Positions 23,301-39,300 are shown, counted from the first letter of the stretch. The stretch: 64,000 bases of DNA from Ctena decussata (GCA_963989385.1 OZ022501.1:24498602-24562601), one strand, 5' to 3'. Notes: generated by a model not told the origin, from the letters alone. Translations and numbers: made by a program.

Positions 23301-26300
23301 TTTCTGTTTCAGTTATGAACCTCACTATTATAATCGGAGAAGGAGCAAATTCCACAATGTAGGGTGTTTTCCTGCAATCATATTACCAGGGGGAAAATCC
23401 ACTATAGAGGGGAAAAACGGCTATGCAAAAACACGTATAGTAGATTTTCCCCGGGGAAAATTGGCTATATAGTCATATTTCCGGGGGGAAATTCTACTAT
23501 ATAGCCATTTTTCCGGTGGGAAATTCTACTATGGAAAAAATCATAGTCATTTTTCCGGAAGGAAAAACTACTAGGGGGGGGGGGGGGGAAAGCTACTCTC
23601 TGACAGCTGCCAGTCCATTTCCCGTTATTTTCACGACCACCCGTAAACATTGGCGGAATTATCACGTAGAGTAAAACAGGTATTGTTTTGGTCATTTAGC
23701 CCTTCAACGCCATAAAGTTATTTTCGAGTGCGGTCAGTTAGCATAACTCTACCATATCGAGATTTCTAAAAAATTTACAAACAATCGCCCGTAAAAATAA
23801 CGGGAAATGGACTGGCAGCTGGTTGCCAGGTATTCTACTGTAAAACCTACGGAATTTTTTCTCGGCACAGCCGATTATGATTTCATTTTTGCTCCATATT
23901 TCACTAGATTTCATTGGTCAAATAACGCGCCACGTGTAACGCGCATGTCAAAATTTCGCCAAAAATATTAAAGGTAAATGAATATTTAATCTTCGATTTT
24001 TCTCGTTGTGTTGCACTGCGAGAATACTAGCACTCTGTCAGATGTTAATTCAAAATGTTTCTCTTGTTTATAATTTACAATGGAAATTTTATCGAAAACA
24101 GACGCAGATTTTCAAAACTTTTTTTTTTTCATGTGCACATTATTAGACTGATTATTCTGTTATTTACAGTATCTGACAAGAACGAAAAACGCTGTGAAGC
24201 AGTTTTAGCCTCCTATGACATCTCTACTATAGATAGGTAAGTCTAAAATAACGAGAGAAAAAAAAAGGAATGAATACTTTCATCCATGAAAATCCTGCCA
24301 TTTCACTGCTGCCTTTGAATCTGATTGAGTCCGTTATTCAGAATCATCTTCCCAACAGGCACATGACTTCGAAATGGCGTCGTATTGACGTCGATGCGCC
24401 GTCATGACGTCGCATCGACGTCAATACGACTTCATCTTTACGTTATGTGCCCACTGGGTTTACGTTTTAATAGAGTTCCACTTAGGGTTTTCGTATAACC
24501 TTAATCACGCTATATTGACGCTATTGCCGATAAAATGAAACTACGGAAGCATAGAAGTATAAAACCTATCAGTAAAAGCGGTTCGTGTGATATCTTCATT
24601 TCATTTCAAGCCGAATTTGTGAGCGAGGCATAGACATCTGTTTGATGTTGCTGCGCCCGTCCGTTCGTGCGTATGTGGACATGACTTTTGAAATATGAGC
24701 CGCGACACGAGAAAACCAACAATCTGATTGTGCGCTTAGCGCAGACTCAGATCAGCCTGGGCATCCATCCAGTCTGATCAGCGTCTCCGCTAAACGCTTG
24801 AAGGGTAGCTAAGCTACATCCATGCGGACAGCGAATACCCTAATCAGACTGGGCGGATGACCGGGCTGATCTGAGTCTGCGCTTGGCGCACAACCACTTT
24901 GTTGTTTTTCTCGTGTCGCAGCTCATATAATATTGACCTTCTCCTTTTCAGTCCCTTTATATCCCAAACACACCAACCACTGCAGGTGGTTTATCCAAAA
25001 AAGTAAATCGCCGTAACGTACTTAACCTGAAAGCCGGAGCAAATGAAGTATAGGCCTTTTTCCTGTATTCAGTCGGTAGATTTTTTTAGGAAGTTTGATT
25101 CTTTTTGACTCACCTAGTGTCTGCTATGCATAGGAGATGGTGAGAAAATTATGCATAGTTCACAAGGTCGCTGCGGTCTTCCAGTATTCGAACAAGTGAC
25201 CTCGAGTGATAGATCGGTTTCTGTGATGGAGTTTAAGTATTTAATGCACAACTAAAGGTCACATACCCGAAATATAGGTTGCCGCAACCTAGTTCATTTT
25301 AACACTGGTGAACATGCTCTTTTCCGGCAGGCTGTAAGTACATTTCTGTCTCTGTCCATTTGCATCCCAAAAGTGTAATACTATACCAAACTCTTACAGG
25401 TCATCCACCCTACCATTCTAGAAAGTAGGTCGCCGCGACCTAGGTTACGCCACATACACGCCTTTACCACTTTCTGCAGGTGTCGCGCATCTCAGCTACT
25501 AAGCGTACCCCATCACAACATCCAGTCCTTGACTAACGGTCACCTGCCCGAAAAGTTGACAGCCGCAACCTGTTTACTGACAAATATATGCACCATCATT
25601 ATATTACCTACATTATCGCCATATACTGTCGGTATTTCATCTCGGACTTGTAAGCCCAACAGACCAGACATGCTAGCAGAATCTATGTGGGTTTATTTAT
25701 AAGCTGAAGTTTTATGGGCGTATGGACTGAAATAAATACTTTTAGAAAACCGAATTACAGTGTGGGAAACGCGATAACAAAGGTACAGATGCACAGACAA
25801 CACTGCGGATGTGTGCAGATTGCACTAAAGCTAAACGGACTCGACATTAGCCATGTGGGTTCTTCTATTTGTGGCCGCGCTCCAGGGGTTCATGGGTTTG
25901 AAAAATATAAATACATAGAAAAATATTCAAAAATCTTCTTCAGAACCACTGGGTTCAGACTCTTGCAATTTGGTATGTAACATTGCCGGGTTATCCTTTG
26001 TCAAGTTTGCTCAAACAGAGGTCCATGGGTCTACCTCAGGGTCTGTCTACCTCAGCGTCTACCTCAGGGTTTCTGGGTTTGGACCATAGAAATACATACA
26101 AAACTATTCAGATGTCTTCTTCGTCAAAACCCCTAGGCTGAGATACTTGAACTTTGGTATAAGGCATTGCCTAATACACCTCTACGGACTTTGTTCAAAC
26201 GGCCGCACCAGGATTCAAAATGGTCCTGCGTCACGTAGTTTTAGGTTCGAAAATAAAATTAACTTAAAAATGTTCTCCGCGAGAAATGCTAGGCTGAGAG

Positions 26301-29300
26301 TCTTTAAATTCGATATGTAGCATTGCCTAGTGGTTCTTTATCAAGTTTGTTCAATTGGTAGCACCAGGATCTAAAATAGCCACGCTCCTGGGAGTGGTTC
26401 GAACCAAAGAAATACACTGCAAATGTTAAAATCTTCTTCAAAAACACTTGGCTCGGATGCTTGATATTGGTATGTAGCATTGCTTAGTGGTCTTTTACCA
26501 GGTTTGGTCAAATGGAACAACACCTATGGTCCAAAAATGGTCCTGCCTCAGGGGGTCATTGGTTTGAAGCACAGAAATACATAGAATAAGTATTTAAAAA
26601 TTTTCTTCCTCAGAACAGCTAGGCTCAGCTGCTTGAATTTTGGTGTGAAGCATTGCCTTGTGTACCTCTATTAAGTCTGTCACAACGGCAGCCTCACGGT
26701 CTAAAAACGGCTATGTGGCATATTGCGGGGTTTTGAGTTAGAAAATAAAATTTACTTAAAAATATTTCAGAACAGCGTTTAGATGCTTGAAATATGGTAT
26801 GCAGCATTGCCTAGAGGTCCTTTAACTCATACTGATTTAAAAAAGGCAGTTGAATCATATAGTGTAGGTTACTTCCTTGAAGCTAAAATTCCAAGGCAGT
26901 CGTCATTTACTGCCTTCTAGCTGAATTTCTCCAACACATACAATTTTAACAATGACAACCTTAAACTCAGGTGAACGATTTAGGGACATTTTGTCCCTCT
27001 TTTTTGTTGAAGTTAATGGGTGTATGACTGAAATTAACTCCTTTTGAAAAACGAATTAGGCCTACTGTGTGGGATACGCAGAAGCAAAGATTTCGCTTGT
27101 GGGACACAATTAACAAAGAATTAAATGAATTTAGGGTATTCGTTTGTTTAAAAAAAATCTTAAGTTCCTGTTTAAAGAATTTTTAAATGTTATATCAGTG
27201 AAAAATTGGCGGAGCATGGCGACACTGTTTGCCATGCTCCTATACCAGTGACGTCAGAGATATTATGAAATTACCAACTGTTATGCCTAGTACCTTGTCA
27301 GAATGGCGTCTACATGACGTCACTTTGACATCAATAAGAATAATTAGCTGCCATAGTAACAGATTTATGATGCCGTGGGTATCGGAGCATGACAAAACAG
27401 TGTTGGCCATGCTCCATAAAGTTTTCAATGACATTTCAAACTGGAATTCTTTCAACATAAATCTCATTTTTTTTTCTCAAAAGATTAATTATTCTTTAGT
27501 CATTTAATTCCCCTTAACTGTGGGAAATATATGGGGTGTATACCATTTATGAGCAGTAAAGCCCTTTATACCAATGTAATTACACACACACACACACACA
27601 CACACTTATCTATAACAAATATAAGAAAATCGGTATTTATTAGCATTTCCATGCATTCGAATAGGATAGCATATTATGATAATGTTGGTTTGGGCATTAT
27701 GTAGACACTGACGAAGCTGAGATGAAACAGTGATCGTACCTCCGTCCCTTGTGCAAACAGCGAGAACAATGAAACCTGTCATGGCTTCGGAAGCACCCAA
27801 GTTAATAGGTGCAGTAGCTAGGCAGATAAGATTGTTTTAGCCTTGCATACGGGCAGATAGGCGCACAAACGGGCTAATTTCACGAAATCTAATGGTTTTA
27901 CAGGTTAAAAGGGTAATACTAAACAAACACTATTACTACTACTATTAATGATAATAATAATAAACAAACATACTAAAAGGTCTGATGCTAGGCCAACACC
28001 TGAAGGGCCACTAAAGTTAAATGTCAGATTATATTCTTTTAATTTTTGATCCGCCCCGGCCCTGTCCCCCCCCCCCACCCCCACCCGCCCCGTCCGCCTA
28101 GTCATAAGGCCACGAACTGGGTACTCTCGTACACCAAACTTGTTTAATGTCACACGCCGAAAAATCAAAAACATACAAAAGAAAAACATGTTTTCTGGGT
28201 TATTGAATGCTGTATCTCCACCCCGCCCCGTCCACCTAGTCCTGAGGCCACGAACTGGGTAATCTCGTACATCAAACTTGTTCAATGTCACACGCCAAAA
28301 AATAAAAAACAAACAAAAGAAAAACATGCTTTCTGGGTTATTGAATGCTGTGTTTCCATAAATTTTGCATTATCTTATTTACGCGTTTAAAACGGATTAA
28401 AATGTTTCGTCCTAGGGATTAGATTCTCAAAAATAAAAACAACAGCTACAATCTGATAAACCATAAAAGACCCAGGTACCTTAAAAAGTAATGTTTGAAA
28501 ACAGTATCCAGGAGACTAGCGGACAAAAACTGATCAGATTTTTAGGCAAATAATGTAACGGTAAAATTTCCGAGTGTAGTAATTCCTATTTTATTTATTT
28601 TTATTTTTGGCGGCCAACAGGAAAGTGCGTACTTAAATGCCCGCGAACGCGATGATTTATGAAGGAATAATACGAAAACATAAGGAATCCGCGGGCTTTA
28701 AAACCCTTGAATATGCCTTACTTTCGAAAACGTGAATTTTTGTCTCCGCGAACATTAATGAAAATAAAGTTCTCGTGGTAAAATCCGCACGTATGGACAT
28801 AATAGCGAGGCGAAATGGTTTTTATTCCAAGAGCAGAGGTCTGCGTCAAATACACACACATTTACATCACTTAGAAGCCTCCGTAGTCATCGTTTAGGTA
28901 GTTACCTTATTGGTTTTCGTCAATACGGTAAATAACGTTATACGTAAAGCTTATCTGAAACATGTCTACTAAGTCGTAACGAGGTGTACGGAGATCGAGG
29001 CTCAATGGAACGAATCCATGGCCGTACATGGCCTATGTCCGAAGTCTGTCCGAGTTTAGAATCATTGTTCTAGAAATGGCATACATTTGAACAAACAGCA
29101 ACAAAAAATATGATGACCGATAAAACACATTTGGCCGAGTTTAAGCTAACCTCGAGTTTAATCCATACAAAATGTATGGCTAACCTTGGGGTTAACTTTA
29201 AACCAGCATTGTGCAATCGGCCCATTATGTCTTACGCTTAACATAACCCCAGCGGGCACACGACATCGAAATGAGGTGGTATTGACGTCATTGCGACGTC

Positions 29301-32300
29301 ATGTCGTCGCATCGACGTCAGTATGACTTCATTTTGACGTTATGTGCCTGCTGGGATTTTACCGTAAAGCTTCTAAAAATGGGACACCTAAAATACTTAC
29401 CTTAATTGTCATAAAACGGAAAAGTTGGTTTTAAAATGGAGCAGTGCGCCCAAAATAATGCAGATGGAATGGTAAACAGTGAAGACCATGATCTGGGCCT
29501 GCAATGTTATCGCAGACACCTAAATTTTTTTTGGTATATATCGTATACGATTCATGGCTACATTTGCCGTGCTGTGACTAATGGCAATTTCACGTCGCTT
29601 TAAAATCTCAAATAATTTGTGAACAAGAATTATTTTGCATTTAATATGCTCTATAGGAAATTTCATGGTTTAAACCATAGGTGGTAATTTAAATGCGACG
29701 TGAAAGTGGATCTTATAGATCAGAGCAGTCGTATAGTCAGTGCGTATAGTTTGCACAGACTGTAATTAAAGGCTAAATGCAAGTGATTTTGATACGACTT
29801 AGTTTTATTTTAGCATAGTACTAGTGGGCGGTGATGGGTTTTATCACGAAGCTGTAAACAGTTTAGAACGAAGAGCAATGGAGGAAGAAGCCCTTAATAA
29901 AGATGTTGCTGACATATCTCTAAGACAAATATCTCTTCCAATTGGTATCATACCAGCAGGTAAATTATTTCATAAGATTTACAGTCAACTCTCGATATCT
30001 CGAACTCTGATAGCTCAGTGTACCTTCTTGTATCAAAGAATTTACTGTGGAAACATTTCATATTCATAATTGAATTTCAACTCTGGTATCCTAACTACTG
30101 ATATGTCGTTGAGATAACAGTAGTTTGGGATGAATTTCAACGTTGAGATATCGAGAGTTGATTGTATATGTTACTGTATTCACATTGTAAAAGTGTTCAG
30201 GCGAAGAATGCTAAACCTTTATTATAAACTTCTGATTTTAATCTTCGGGTTTCATCACCCCTATCTACATTAGAAATCTAAACGAAGTTTCAAAAATCGT
30301 CACGTTGAAAGTTGAAGCGTGCTAATATGAAATAGCAAACTAAAGAAAATAGCGACATACACTACGAGTCTTGTATAAATAACATAAACAGCTCCTGATA
30401 CAACTACCGCACTACACAAAGCGCACACTATGACACAGGATGTTCCATTGAAGACTACAGTGCATATGTGGAGAAACAAATGAGAAAATGTCATTGAATC
30501 CCCACTTAAACGCGCACAATCTAAAGCTGCGAGTACACGAAGTAGCTCATGGTTGTTATTTGTATTAACGGCATGCCGATACAAGTGAGACTGCCCCCGC
30601 ACCATCCACCCCACCCCAGACACACACGAAGTTTGGATTTGTGGGAAATAATAACGTACCCACCCCATCAACCTCCCACCTATTCCAGTAAATGGTGATT
30701 ACATGAAACCTGAGACACTCCCTGCCATAGACGAAGAGCAAGAGAACAACAGATCAGGGGCCATATTTATAAAATAACTTAAGTCGTTGCTATGGCTACA
30801 TTTCTATGAAGGAGATTCCCTACAACTATGAAATTTGCTCTGGAGGAACAGTCTTTTTAGACTGTTCCTCCAGAGCACATTTCATAGTTGTAGGGAATCG
30901 AAGGAGATTCCCTACAACTATGAAATTTGCTCTGGAGGAACAGTCTTTTTAGACTGTTCCTCCAGAGCACATTTCATAGTTGTAGGGAATCTCCTTCATA
31001 GAAATTCAGCCCTAGCAACAGCATAGCAACGACTTAAGTCATTTTATAAATATTGCCCCAGGATCTTTTCAGGTCCTTTTCACCATATCCCAATTTTATT
31101 TTCATCCAAAAGCCTTAAAACTCAAATCCAAGTGCAGTGATTGTATATTGGTTAGGGATTTTATAAATACAGTTTATATTATTGTGGCAAACATATTTTC
31201 AGGGACTGACAATACGATTGCTATGGGCTGTTATGGTTGTATTGATGTCGAAACAGCTGCGTTAACTATTGTTAAAGGTAAGGACTTCATGATCTAAAGC
31301 GAAAATCTTTGAACCTTTGGCTTCCTGATTCATAAGAGGCAAATCATTACTGTACAGGGTGTTTAGAAATACGCCATTATGGTTTTCTTATTTATACGGG
31401 TATGTCAAGTATTGAGAATTTCAAGTGTTAAGAGGTGTTCAAAAACGCAAAATAAATGACCATATACATGTAAAATTGAAACGTGAACAATTATTAATAG
31501 TGGTTAAACATCTCAATTTGTAAAAACTGAAAATTTCGTAGTTTATTACTTGCACGAATGAAAGGAAAATGGGCGAAGTTTATGTACACAGTTGAGCTGA
31601 TCGGATGGGCTTATTGTTCATCTTCGGAGAAAATCAAATGTTAGCATCTATTGAATATTGTTCCAGGTCAACGGCAGTCCAGCGGCCTTGTCGCAGTCCA
31701 CAGCCAGGAGGAGCTTGTCAGCTACGCCGCTGTATTTGTGGGCTATGGTGTTTGGGCTGACGCTATTCATTATTCCGAGACAAGAAGACACTTCGAAGCA
31801 TTGAGATATCATCGTAAGTTCCATTCATCATTTATCACCTACCCACGCGTTGCTTATTGAGATCTTACATCTTTATTACTGGCCTTGAAAAGATTCTGCC
31901 AAACCAGGTCTATTTTCAGTTCTTCTGAGTATTGCTTAGTTCCAAAGGATTAATCTTTCAGAGCTTCTGTATTTTCACTGCAGCGTGTGGCGCCCCTATA
32001 AAAATGCCTCCAACCTTTTGAATAGTTAATATAATATGAGCATTCACACGACAAAACCAATATAGTGGCATGTGCGCCCAGCAAAGACTCAGATCAGCTT
32101 GGGCATTCGCCCAGTCTGATCAGAGTCTTCGATGTGCACTAAATTGGTGGCTGAGGGTCTAGGCTAGCTCTATGCGAACAGCGATGAGCCTGATCTGACT
32201 GAGCGGATGCCCAGGCTGATCTGAGTTATTGCTGGGCGCACATGCCACTTTGTTGGCTTTGTCGTGTCGCGGTTCAATATTATTTTCTGGTTCACTGGTA

Positions 32301-35300
32301 TCAGAGAGTTCATTCTGAAAGACATTGAAAGCATAGCTATGCTTTATAAGTCAAGAACAGCTTAAATCAAAATATAGTTTGCTGATTTAGTTTCTTTGGT
32401 GAAATTCTTGTTTCCAAAGGACCTACCTTTTCAGAACTCTCGTCAAATGTGTCTATAGCACAGCAGCTATTTTTAAAACTCAATTTTTGTATGCTGTTTT
32501 TTGGGGTGTTTTTTTTTCAATTACTTGCTTTTCTTTCCATAGTGTTATTAACTGAGCACTTCTATGACAACGATGATGCAATATCATAACTTATCATATG
32601 ACGTCACATCTGAGAGTGTAATAAAGCCATGCATTAAAAACGATAATCAGCTAGTGGATTAAATATGCAAATTACGTTGTAACATTTTGCGTTGATGTCC
32701 ATAAACACGTCGCGGTTTCTAATGGACGCCGCGGTTTCTAATGGTAAAATCGTGACGTTTTAGTGCTAATAAAATGCAATTTTAGTGTCATATGATAAAT
32801 AGAATCTTGTATTCGTGCGCCTGTATTATTGAATTTATTAAACTCGTTGGATAAAACCGATAAGATGCTCGGCATAACCTCGCATATTATCTTTTTCCCC
32901 AACTCGTTTAAGAAATTCAATACATTAGCACTCATGTAAGATCCTCTATTTAGAAAATTTGGCATATAACTGTCGATGCAGTGTTCAGCATCGACTTTGA
33001 TACTACAGTGTTTCAGAGCTATGTTGTTAATGGTCATCTCTGTTTCAGTTTCATTCTTAGAAGCATTTTTGGTACGGTCTCACCGCGAGCTAAACCTGAG
33101 TGTTGAATATCTGCAACCCACAATGTCAAAATCCAAAGAACCTGTTGACGAAGACGCTGAGAATAAGACAGAGGAACAGTAAGCATATTTGGCTAGACAT
33201 TTTATTAATTTATTCATTTTCATTTGTTCATTTTATCATTATTCACTGTCCCTGTCTTATTTTCTCTCTGCCTCCCTTCATGATTTATTTGAAGTTGGCT
33301 AAAACTAATGCTCATGGGAAGCTAGACTGATTTCAGTCGAAGATGTTAGAAATTCTCTGAACCCTATACATGTATTCATATTTTACAAATTTTACTTCTT
33401 TCTGAAATCTTTAGTATGTATCATAATTCTGGCTCCAACATCTTCGAAGATGTTGAGTCAGGTACAAAAGTATCAGAGAGGGGCAAGTAAAAAAAGAAAT
33501 AAAAAACTTAACATCTTCGGCTGACAAAAGTCTAATGGGAGCGCAAAGAGAAGAATAAAGAACTTTGATCACGATAGATTTCAATCTTTCTGTATACATA
33601 TATCAGGTAAATAGTAACCGCTAAGAGTTGGGGTTGAATAGCCGAATAGCCGGATTTTTAGCCTCTTATCGGTTTTGGTGATGTTGATTTGATGTTCAAA
33701 CGGGAGAACTGGGACTCTTAAATTTCCCTTTCCCATAAAGATAACTTGTCTGCAGCTTTTACCATGGAAAGGCGATGTGTCTATACTGTAAGGATTTCGA
33801 ATAAAAAAACTGCGGGAAATGAGTTGACGAGGGTTTGACGGAGGGCATCGGGTTTTCAACGAAGCATTTCTACTTGTCTGCATTCTTTAGTAGAAAAAAA
33901 ACAAAAACAGGGGCATTCGAGGTAAGATAAAGACAAATATTCTAGTCATAAGTGAAGGTGCTATTTTATCAAGGTATCTGGTAGAGAGTATGTATTTTTA
34001 ATGAGTTAATTGTGGCTGTCAAGATCAGATGTGACATTTTCTACATTTCCCCTCTTTTTACCTAATGCATGTGGCAGCACATATGAGCTGCGACACGATG
34101 TGCCGCGCCCAACGCAGACTCTGTTAAGCCTGGACTACCGCCCAGTCAGATCAGACTCCTCGCTGAGCGCTTAAAAGGTAGCTTAGGGTCTAGGCTACCT
34201 CCATGCGGACAGCGAAGACTCTGATCAGACTGGGCGGATGCCCAGGCTGAACTGAGTCTTCGCTTGGCGCACATGCCACTTTGTTGGTTTTGTCGTGTTG
34301 AGGATCAATTTTCTTTTATATAGAGAGCAAACAGAAGATTCAGCATATGATGAAGAATGGAAGACTCGTCAAGATGTATACATAGGGGTCATGCTTTATG
34401 TCGGGGATTCCTTTGTTGGATTTGACAAGACTTCAAAGCCGGAGGAAGATTGTACGAGACTGGTCCTCAATAAACCTGAGGGAGGTATCGGGTTGACGAG
34501 GTTTATGTACAAATGTAGAAGCCAAGATCCAAATACTGTAAGTCATGATTGTTATACTGATATAATAACAAACCATTTATATGTATACTTTATCAAGGTT
34601 CTATAAAAGCAAATCTTATCCAATTCTGTTTAGATTCTTACTAGAATCTAGCGAGAAACACATGCAAATTAGGCAAAATTTCCATCCTGACATCAGATGC
34701 TATTTAGTGCTCATTAGAACTGAAAAATGCAAAATGCCCAACAAATTCTACCAGACACAGAGGAAAATTGATCTCAGGAAGTTCAATTTGTTAATGTTAA
34801 GGTCAAGAATACGTAAATGACTGGCGCAATTAATTACGTGCGTCGCGAAGGACGTTACGTCACGAAATACTTCCTGGTCAGTGTAATTTTCAATATGACG
34901 GCCCCACCGGACAGTCAATAATAACGTCAAACATGGGGACAACGGACCTGATATCATTGTTTATTCAAGCCCTTTGCTGATATTGCAATGTTCTTTTTTT
35001 CCCGTATGTTTGAAGTTATTTCATCAACATAAGTGTATTCATACAAAACTAATGAGAGAGAGAAAGAGAGACAGAGAAGACATACTGACAGAGTTTTATG
35101 TGTGTAACAATTTAAGGCTGGTCGGAATACATGTTCCCTCCCTGCTTTCAGGGCTCACAGGACTTTTCAGACACACACATGAAAGGCAGAGCCCATCTTT
35201 CTCTTTTCACTGCGTTATCCTTCCCTGATTTGAAAAAGCTACCCATTTACTGCTGGCTTGACAAAGAGACTTTTCCAGTCGCTAGCTGGCCGAATCCGGA

Positions 35301-36337
35301 TTCGAACCCGCAACCGTCTGCATCATAACCGAACGTCCACGGCGCCGGTGGGATTGCGCATCCGAAATAATTAATAAACCAAGTAAATGTATGCCAGTTG
35401 ATTTAAGAGCTTTATGGGATCAGAATGTAATATTTATTATAGTGCCGATGCTTGCGATTTAATACACATATCCTTTCTGGACATCGAAAATTTTATTTTG
35501 ATTACTAAATAGGAGCCCGGAGTGACGTCATCGGATGATCACGTGTGTAGATTGGTTGGCAAAAAGATAGCGACAGACAGTGGTCTTCTATGGGATTTTG
35601 CTGAAAATTAACCTCTGAAATGCGTAAAATATAGTTTAGAAAGCTGCGAATAAATAGAAACCGATAAAACCAGTGCAAATATTGGTTTAATCGCTTGTCG
35701 CGCGAAAAAAAGAGTTATTTAATATTATTAAAGTTATCTAATTACTCGACATACATTGACTCGCTTCGGAACAGGACTTTCTCTCTTAATAACTTTGACT
35801 TAAAAACAAAAATGAATAAATGAAATAAAAATACAATAAATCGGAGGTACTAAAGATCAGTATTTTAACCTTTAAACCTTTTCGACAATCAAGGTGATTA
35901 GTAAATATAACACGGTAGATAGAAAATGAAAGACAATAAAATATAGAAACTTGTATTTAACGAGAAGTAATGCAAAATTAATAAAACATATTGATCAGAT
36001 TTAGGGATCAGAAAATGTAAAACATAAATAAGTAAATGAATTTATATTCATGACTGCGATTCAAAAGAGAATGCTATAAAACGGTGAAGGATAACATACA
36101 CGTATAAGCAGAGAACCTTCTGTTTTGAAATTACTATCAGTAATTACCACACTATTTAGTCCAAGCTCATGACATCTGAACAACAAATTCACTCTGTCTG
36201 TTTCTCTCTCTGTCTCCCTTTCTCTCTAATGGTTTGATAAAACGGCAAAGGATAATATATAAACAGAGAATCTTCTCTGTTTTGAAATGCAGTAATTACC
36301 ATAGTATTTAGTCCGAGCTCATGACATCTAAACAATA

Positions 36338-36395
<58 letters not shown>

Positions 36396-39300
36396 GTTTG
36401 CTCATTAAATTTTATTAGCGGACAAGCATATCAATTTTAAAATATCATATATTATAATAATCGAGTTTCATTTGATATTTAAATTAGCCACACCGCCAAA
36501 AACAGTTGGTTATATTATACAAGTTAATATGACATTGTCACTGTAGGAAACCCGCGGCGTTCTTTGAAATATGATAATTAAAGACATTCCTTATCAAAAG
36601 ACCCGCTGAATACCGATGCATTCCTTATCAACAATAAACAACCGGTTTAATTTCAAAATGTACACCAGATACAGACACATTTTGAGAGTATCCATGCTAA
36701 AACGTACATCTAAAAGCACTTCGTGTGGAACCAAATTATGAGAGAGAATAGAACAATATTTCACACTAAAATATCAACATTTCTCAGCGTTATCATTTAT
36801 ATAACAAGAGGGCCATGAGGCCCTGAATCGCTCACCTGTGTATGGTGGCCATGTAGGTCATGTGACCTAGACCGCTTGATAAATTTTTGTTCCATCAGCC
36901 CCTAGAGGCTGTGTATGATATTTGATTACAATTGGTTCTGTGGCTTTTGAGGAGACGTCTTAAATTGTCAAAATATAAGAGACATGGGTCAGAGGTCAAA
37001 GGATGACCTTGACCTCTTGTACCCGCAAATGTTCCATGTACTAACTAAGACGACTGTATATACCAATTTTTAGGCCAAAATCTTCTAAACTTGCCATGAA
37101 CTCTTATGTTCTACCATTTTCCCATACTTGACCTTGCCTTGTAAAAGGTCAAGTCAGCCCAAGGTCATCATTTGAACAATCTTGATAGTACTCAAGTACC
37201 TGATGCTATATACCAAGTTTCAAGGCCATCGATCACTTGGTTCTTGAGAAGGAGATTTGTAAAGGTTTTTGCCATATATGGGCATGGCGGCCATGTTGGT
37301 CATGTGACCAAGACTGTTTGAGCAAATTTTCTTTCCCTCAGCCCCTAGAGGCTCTGTATGAAATTTGGTTACAATTGGCCCAGTGGCTTTTGGGCAGATG
37401 TGTGAAATTGTCAAAATATGAGAGACCAGCGTCTAAGGTCAAAGAATGACCTTGACCTCTTGTACATATAAATTTTCATGTACTCATTCAGATGACTGTA
37501 TATGCCAATTTTCAGGTTTAAATCTTCAACAGTTTCCAAGAAATCTTATGTTCTAGCATTTTCCCATATAAAGCTAAAAAAAGCAAATTTTACCTTACCG
37601 TAACAAGTAGCCCAAAGGGCAACAATTGCTCACCTGAGAGACATTGTAAACCTATAGGGATATTTAAGATGCTCAAGGGCAGCTAACTCCACAGTCAGTG
37701 GTCCAATCAGGCTGAAAATTAAACTCATCCAAAACATTATGTATGCCCTCATTTAATATATGCAAGTTTAAAAAGTATCCGATCAAGAGACAGAGCTGTC
37801 AAGGGCAGCTAACTTCGTAGTGGTTGGCCTGATCTGGCCAAAATTTGAACTTGTTTAAGATATTATGCATTTCCTCATTACCTGCAAGTTTGAAAAGGAT
37901 CAGATCAGTAGAAACCAAGAAAAAGTGGCGACATTGATTTTTTGGATGCTCAGGGCAGGTACTCCATAGTCAGTGGTGGGATCTAGCCGAAATGCTAACT
38001 AATCCAAGCTTTTATGCATATCCTCATTACCTGCAAGTATGAAGAGGATCCGATGAAAAATGAAAATGTGATGACGTTGTTTTCTCCATTATAAGACTAT
38101 GGGATTTTTTTCAAATGCTCAAGGGCAGCTAACTCCGTAGTCTGTGCTCAAATTCGGCCAAATTTCGAACTCATCCAAGCTCTTATGTATGTCATCATTA
38201 CCTGCAAGTATGATAAGGATCTAATCAAAAACCTTGACTGCAGCACCCTGAAAGTCAAACTTGCTCGAGATATTGTCATGCCCTACATTTGTGTGAATTT
38301 ATTTTAAAATCCGTTGAGAAATGTAGGTGCTAGAGCGCTGACAAAGTTTTTCTAAAAAAGATCACAGTGACCTTGACCTTGGGCACAGCATCCTGAAAGT
38401 CGAACTTGCTTGAGATATTGTCATACCCTACATTTGTGTGAAGTTACATGTATTTCAAAATCCATTGGAGAAATGAACGTGCTAGGGCGATGACAAAGTT
38501 TTTCTAAAAATAGCCACAGTGACCTTGACCTTGGGCACAGCACCCTGAAAGTCGAACTTGCTCGAGATGTTGTCATGCCCTTCCTTTTTTGTGAATTTAT
38601 TTTAAAATCCATTGAGAAATGTAGGTGCAAGAGCGCTGACAAAGTTTTTCTAAAAATAGCCACGGTGACCTTGATCTTGGGTGCAGCACCCTGGAAGTCA
38701 AACTTGTTTGAGATATTGTCATGCCCTACATTTGTGTGAAGTTGATTTAAAATCCGTTGAGAAATGTAGGCGCTAGAGCGATGACCAAGTTTTTCTAAAA
38801 ATAGCCACAGTGACCTTGACCTTGGGTGCAGCACTCTGAAAGTCAAACTTGCTCAAGATATTGTCATGCCCTACATTTGTGTGAAGTTATTTTAAAATCT
38901 GCTGAGAAATGTAGGTGCTAGAGCGCTGACAAAGTTTTTTCTAAAAATAGCCACAGTGACCTTGACCTTGGGCGCAGCATCCTGAAAGTCGAACTTGCTC
39001 GAGATATTGTCATGCCCTACATTTGTGTGAAGTTATTTTAAAATCTGCTGAGAAATGTAGGTGCTAGAGCGCTGACAAAGTTTTTCTAAAAAAAGCCACA
39101 GTGACCTTGACCTTGGGTGCAGCATCCTGAAAGTCGAACTTGCTCGAGATATTGTCATGCCCTACATTTGTGTGAAGTTATTTTAAAATCTGCTGAGAAA
39201 TGTAGGTGCTAGAGCGCTGACAAAGTTTTTCTAAAAATAGCCACAGTGACCTTGACCTTGGGCGCAGCATCCTGAAAGTTGAACTTGCTCGAGATATTGT

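Noticed and set aside
27905..28327. 140-codon minus-strand ORF
   Set aside because: It spans a twofold 128-bp tandem duplication and low-complexity ATT/C runs; no domain.
38421..38846. 141-codon minus-strand ORF
   Set aside because: The product is a threefold repeat of the 146-bp monomer of element P4.
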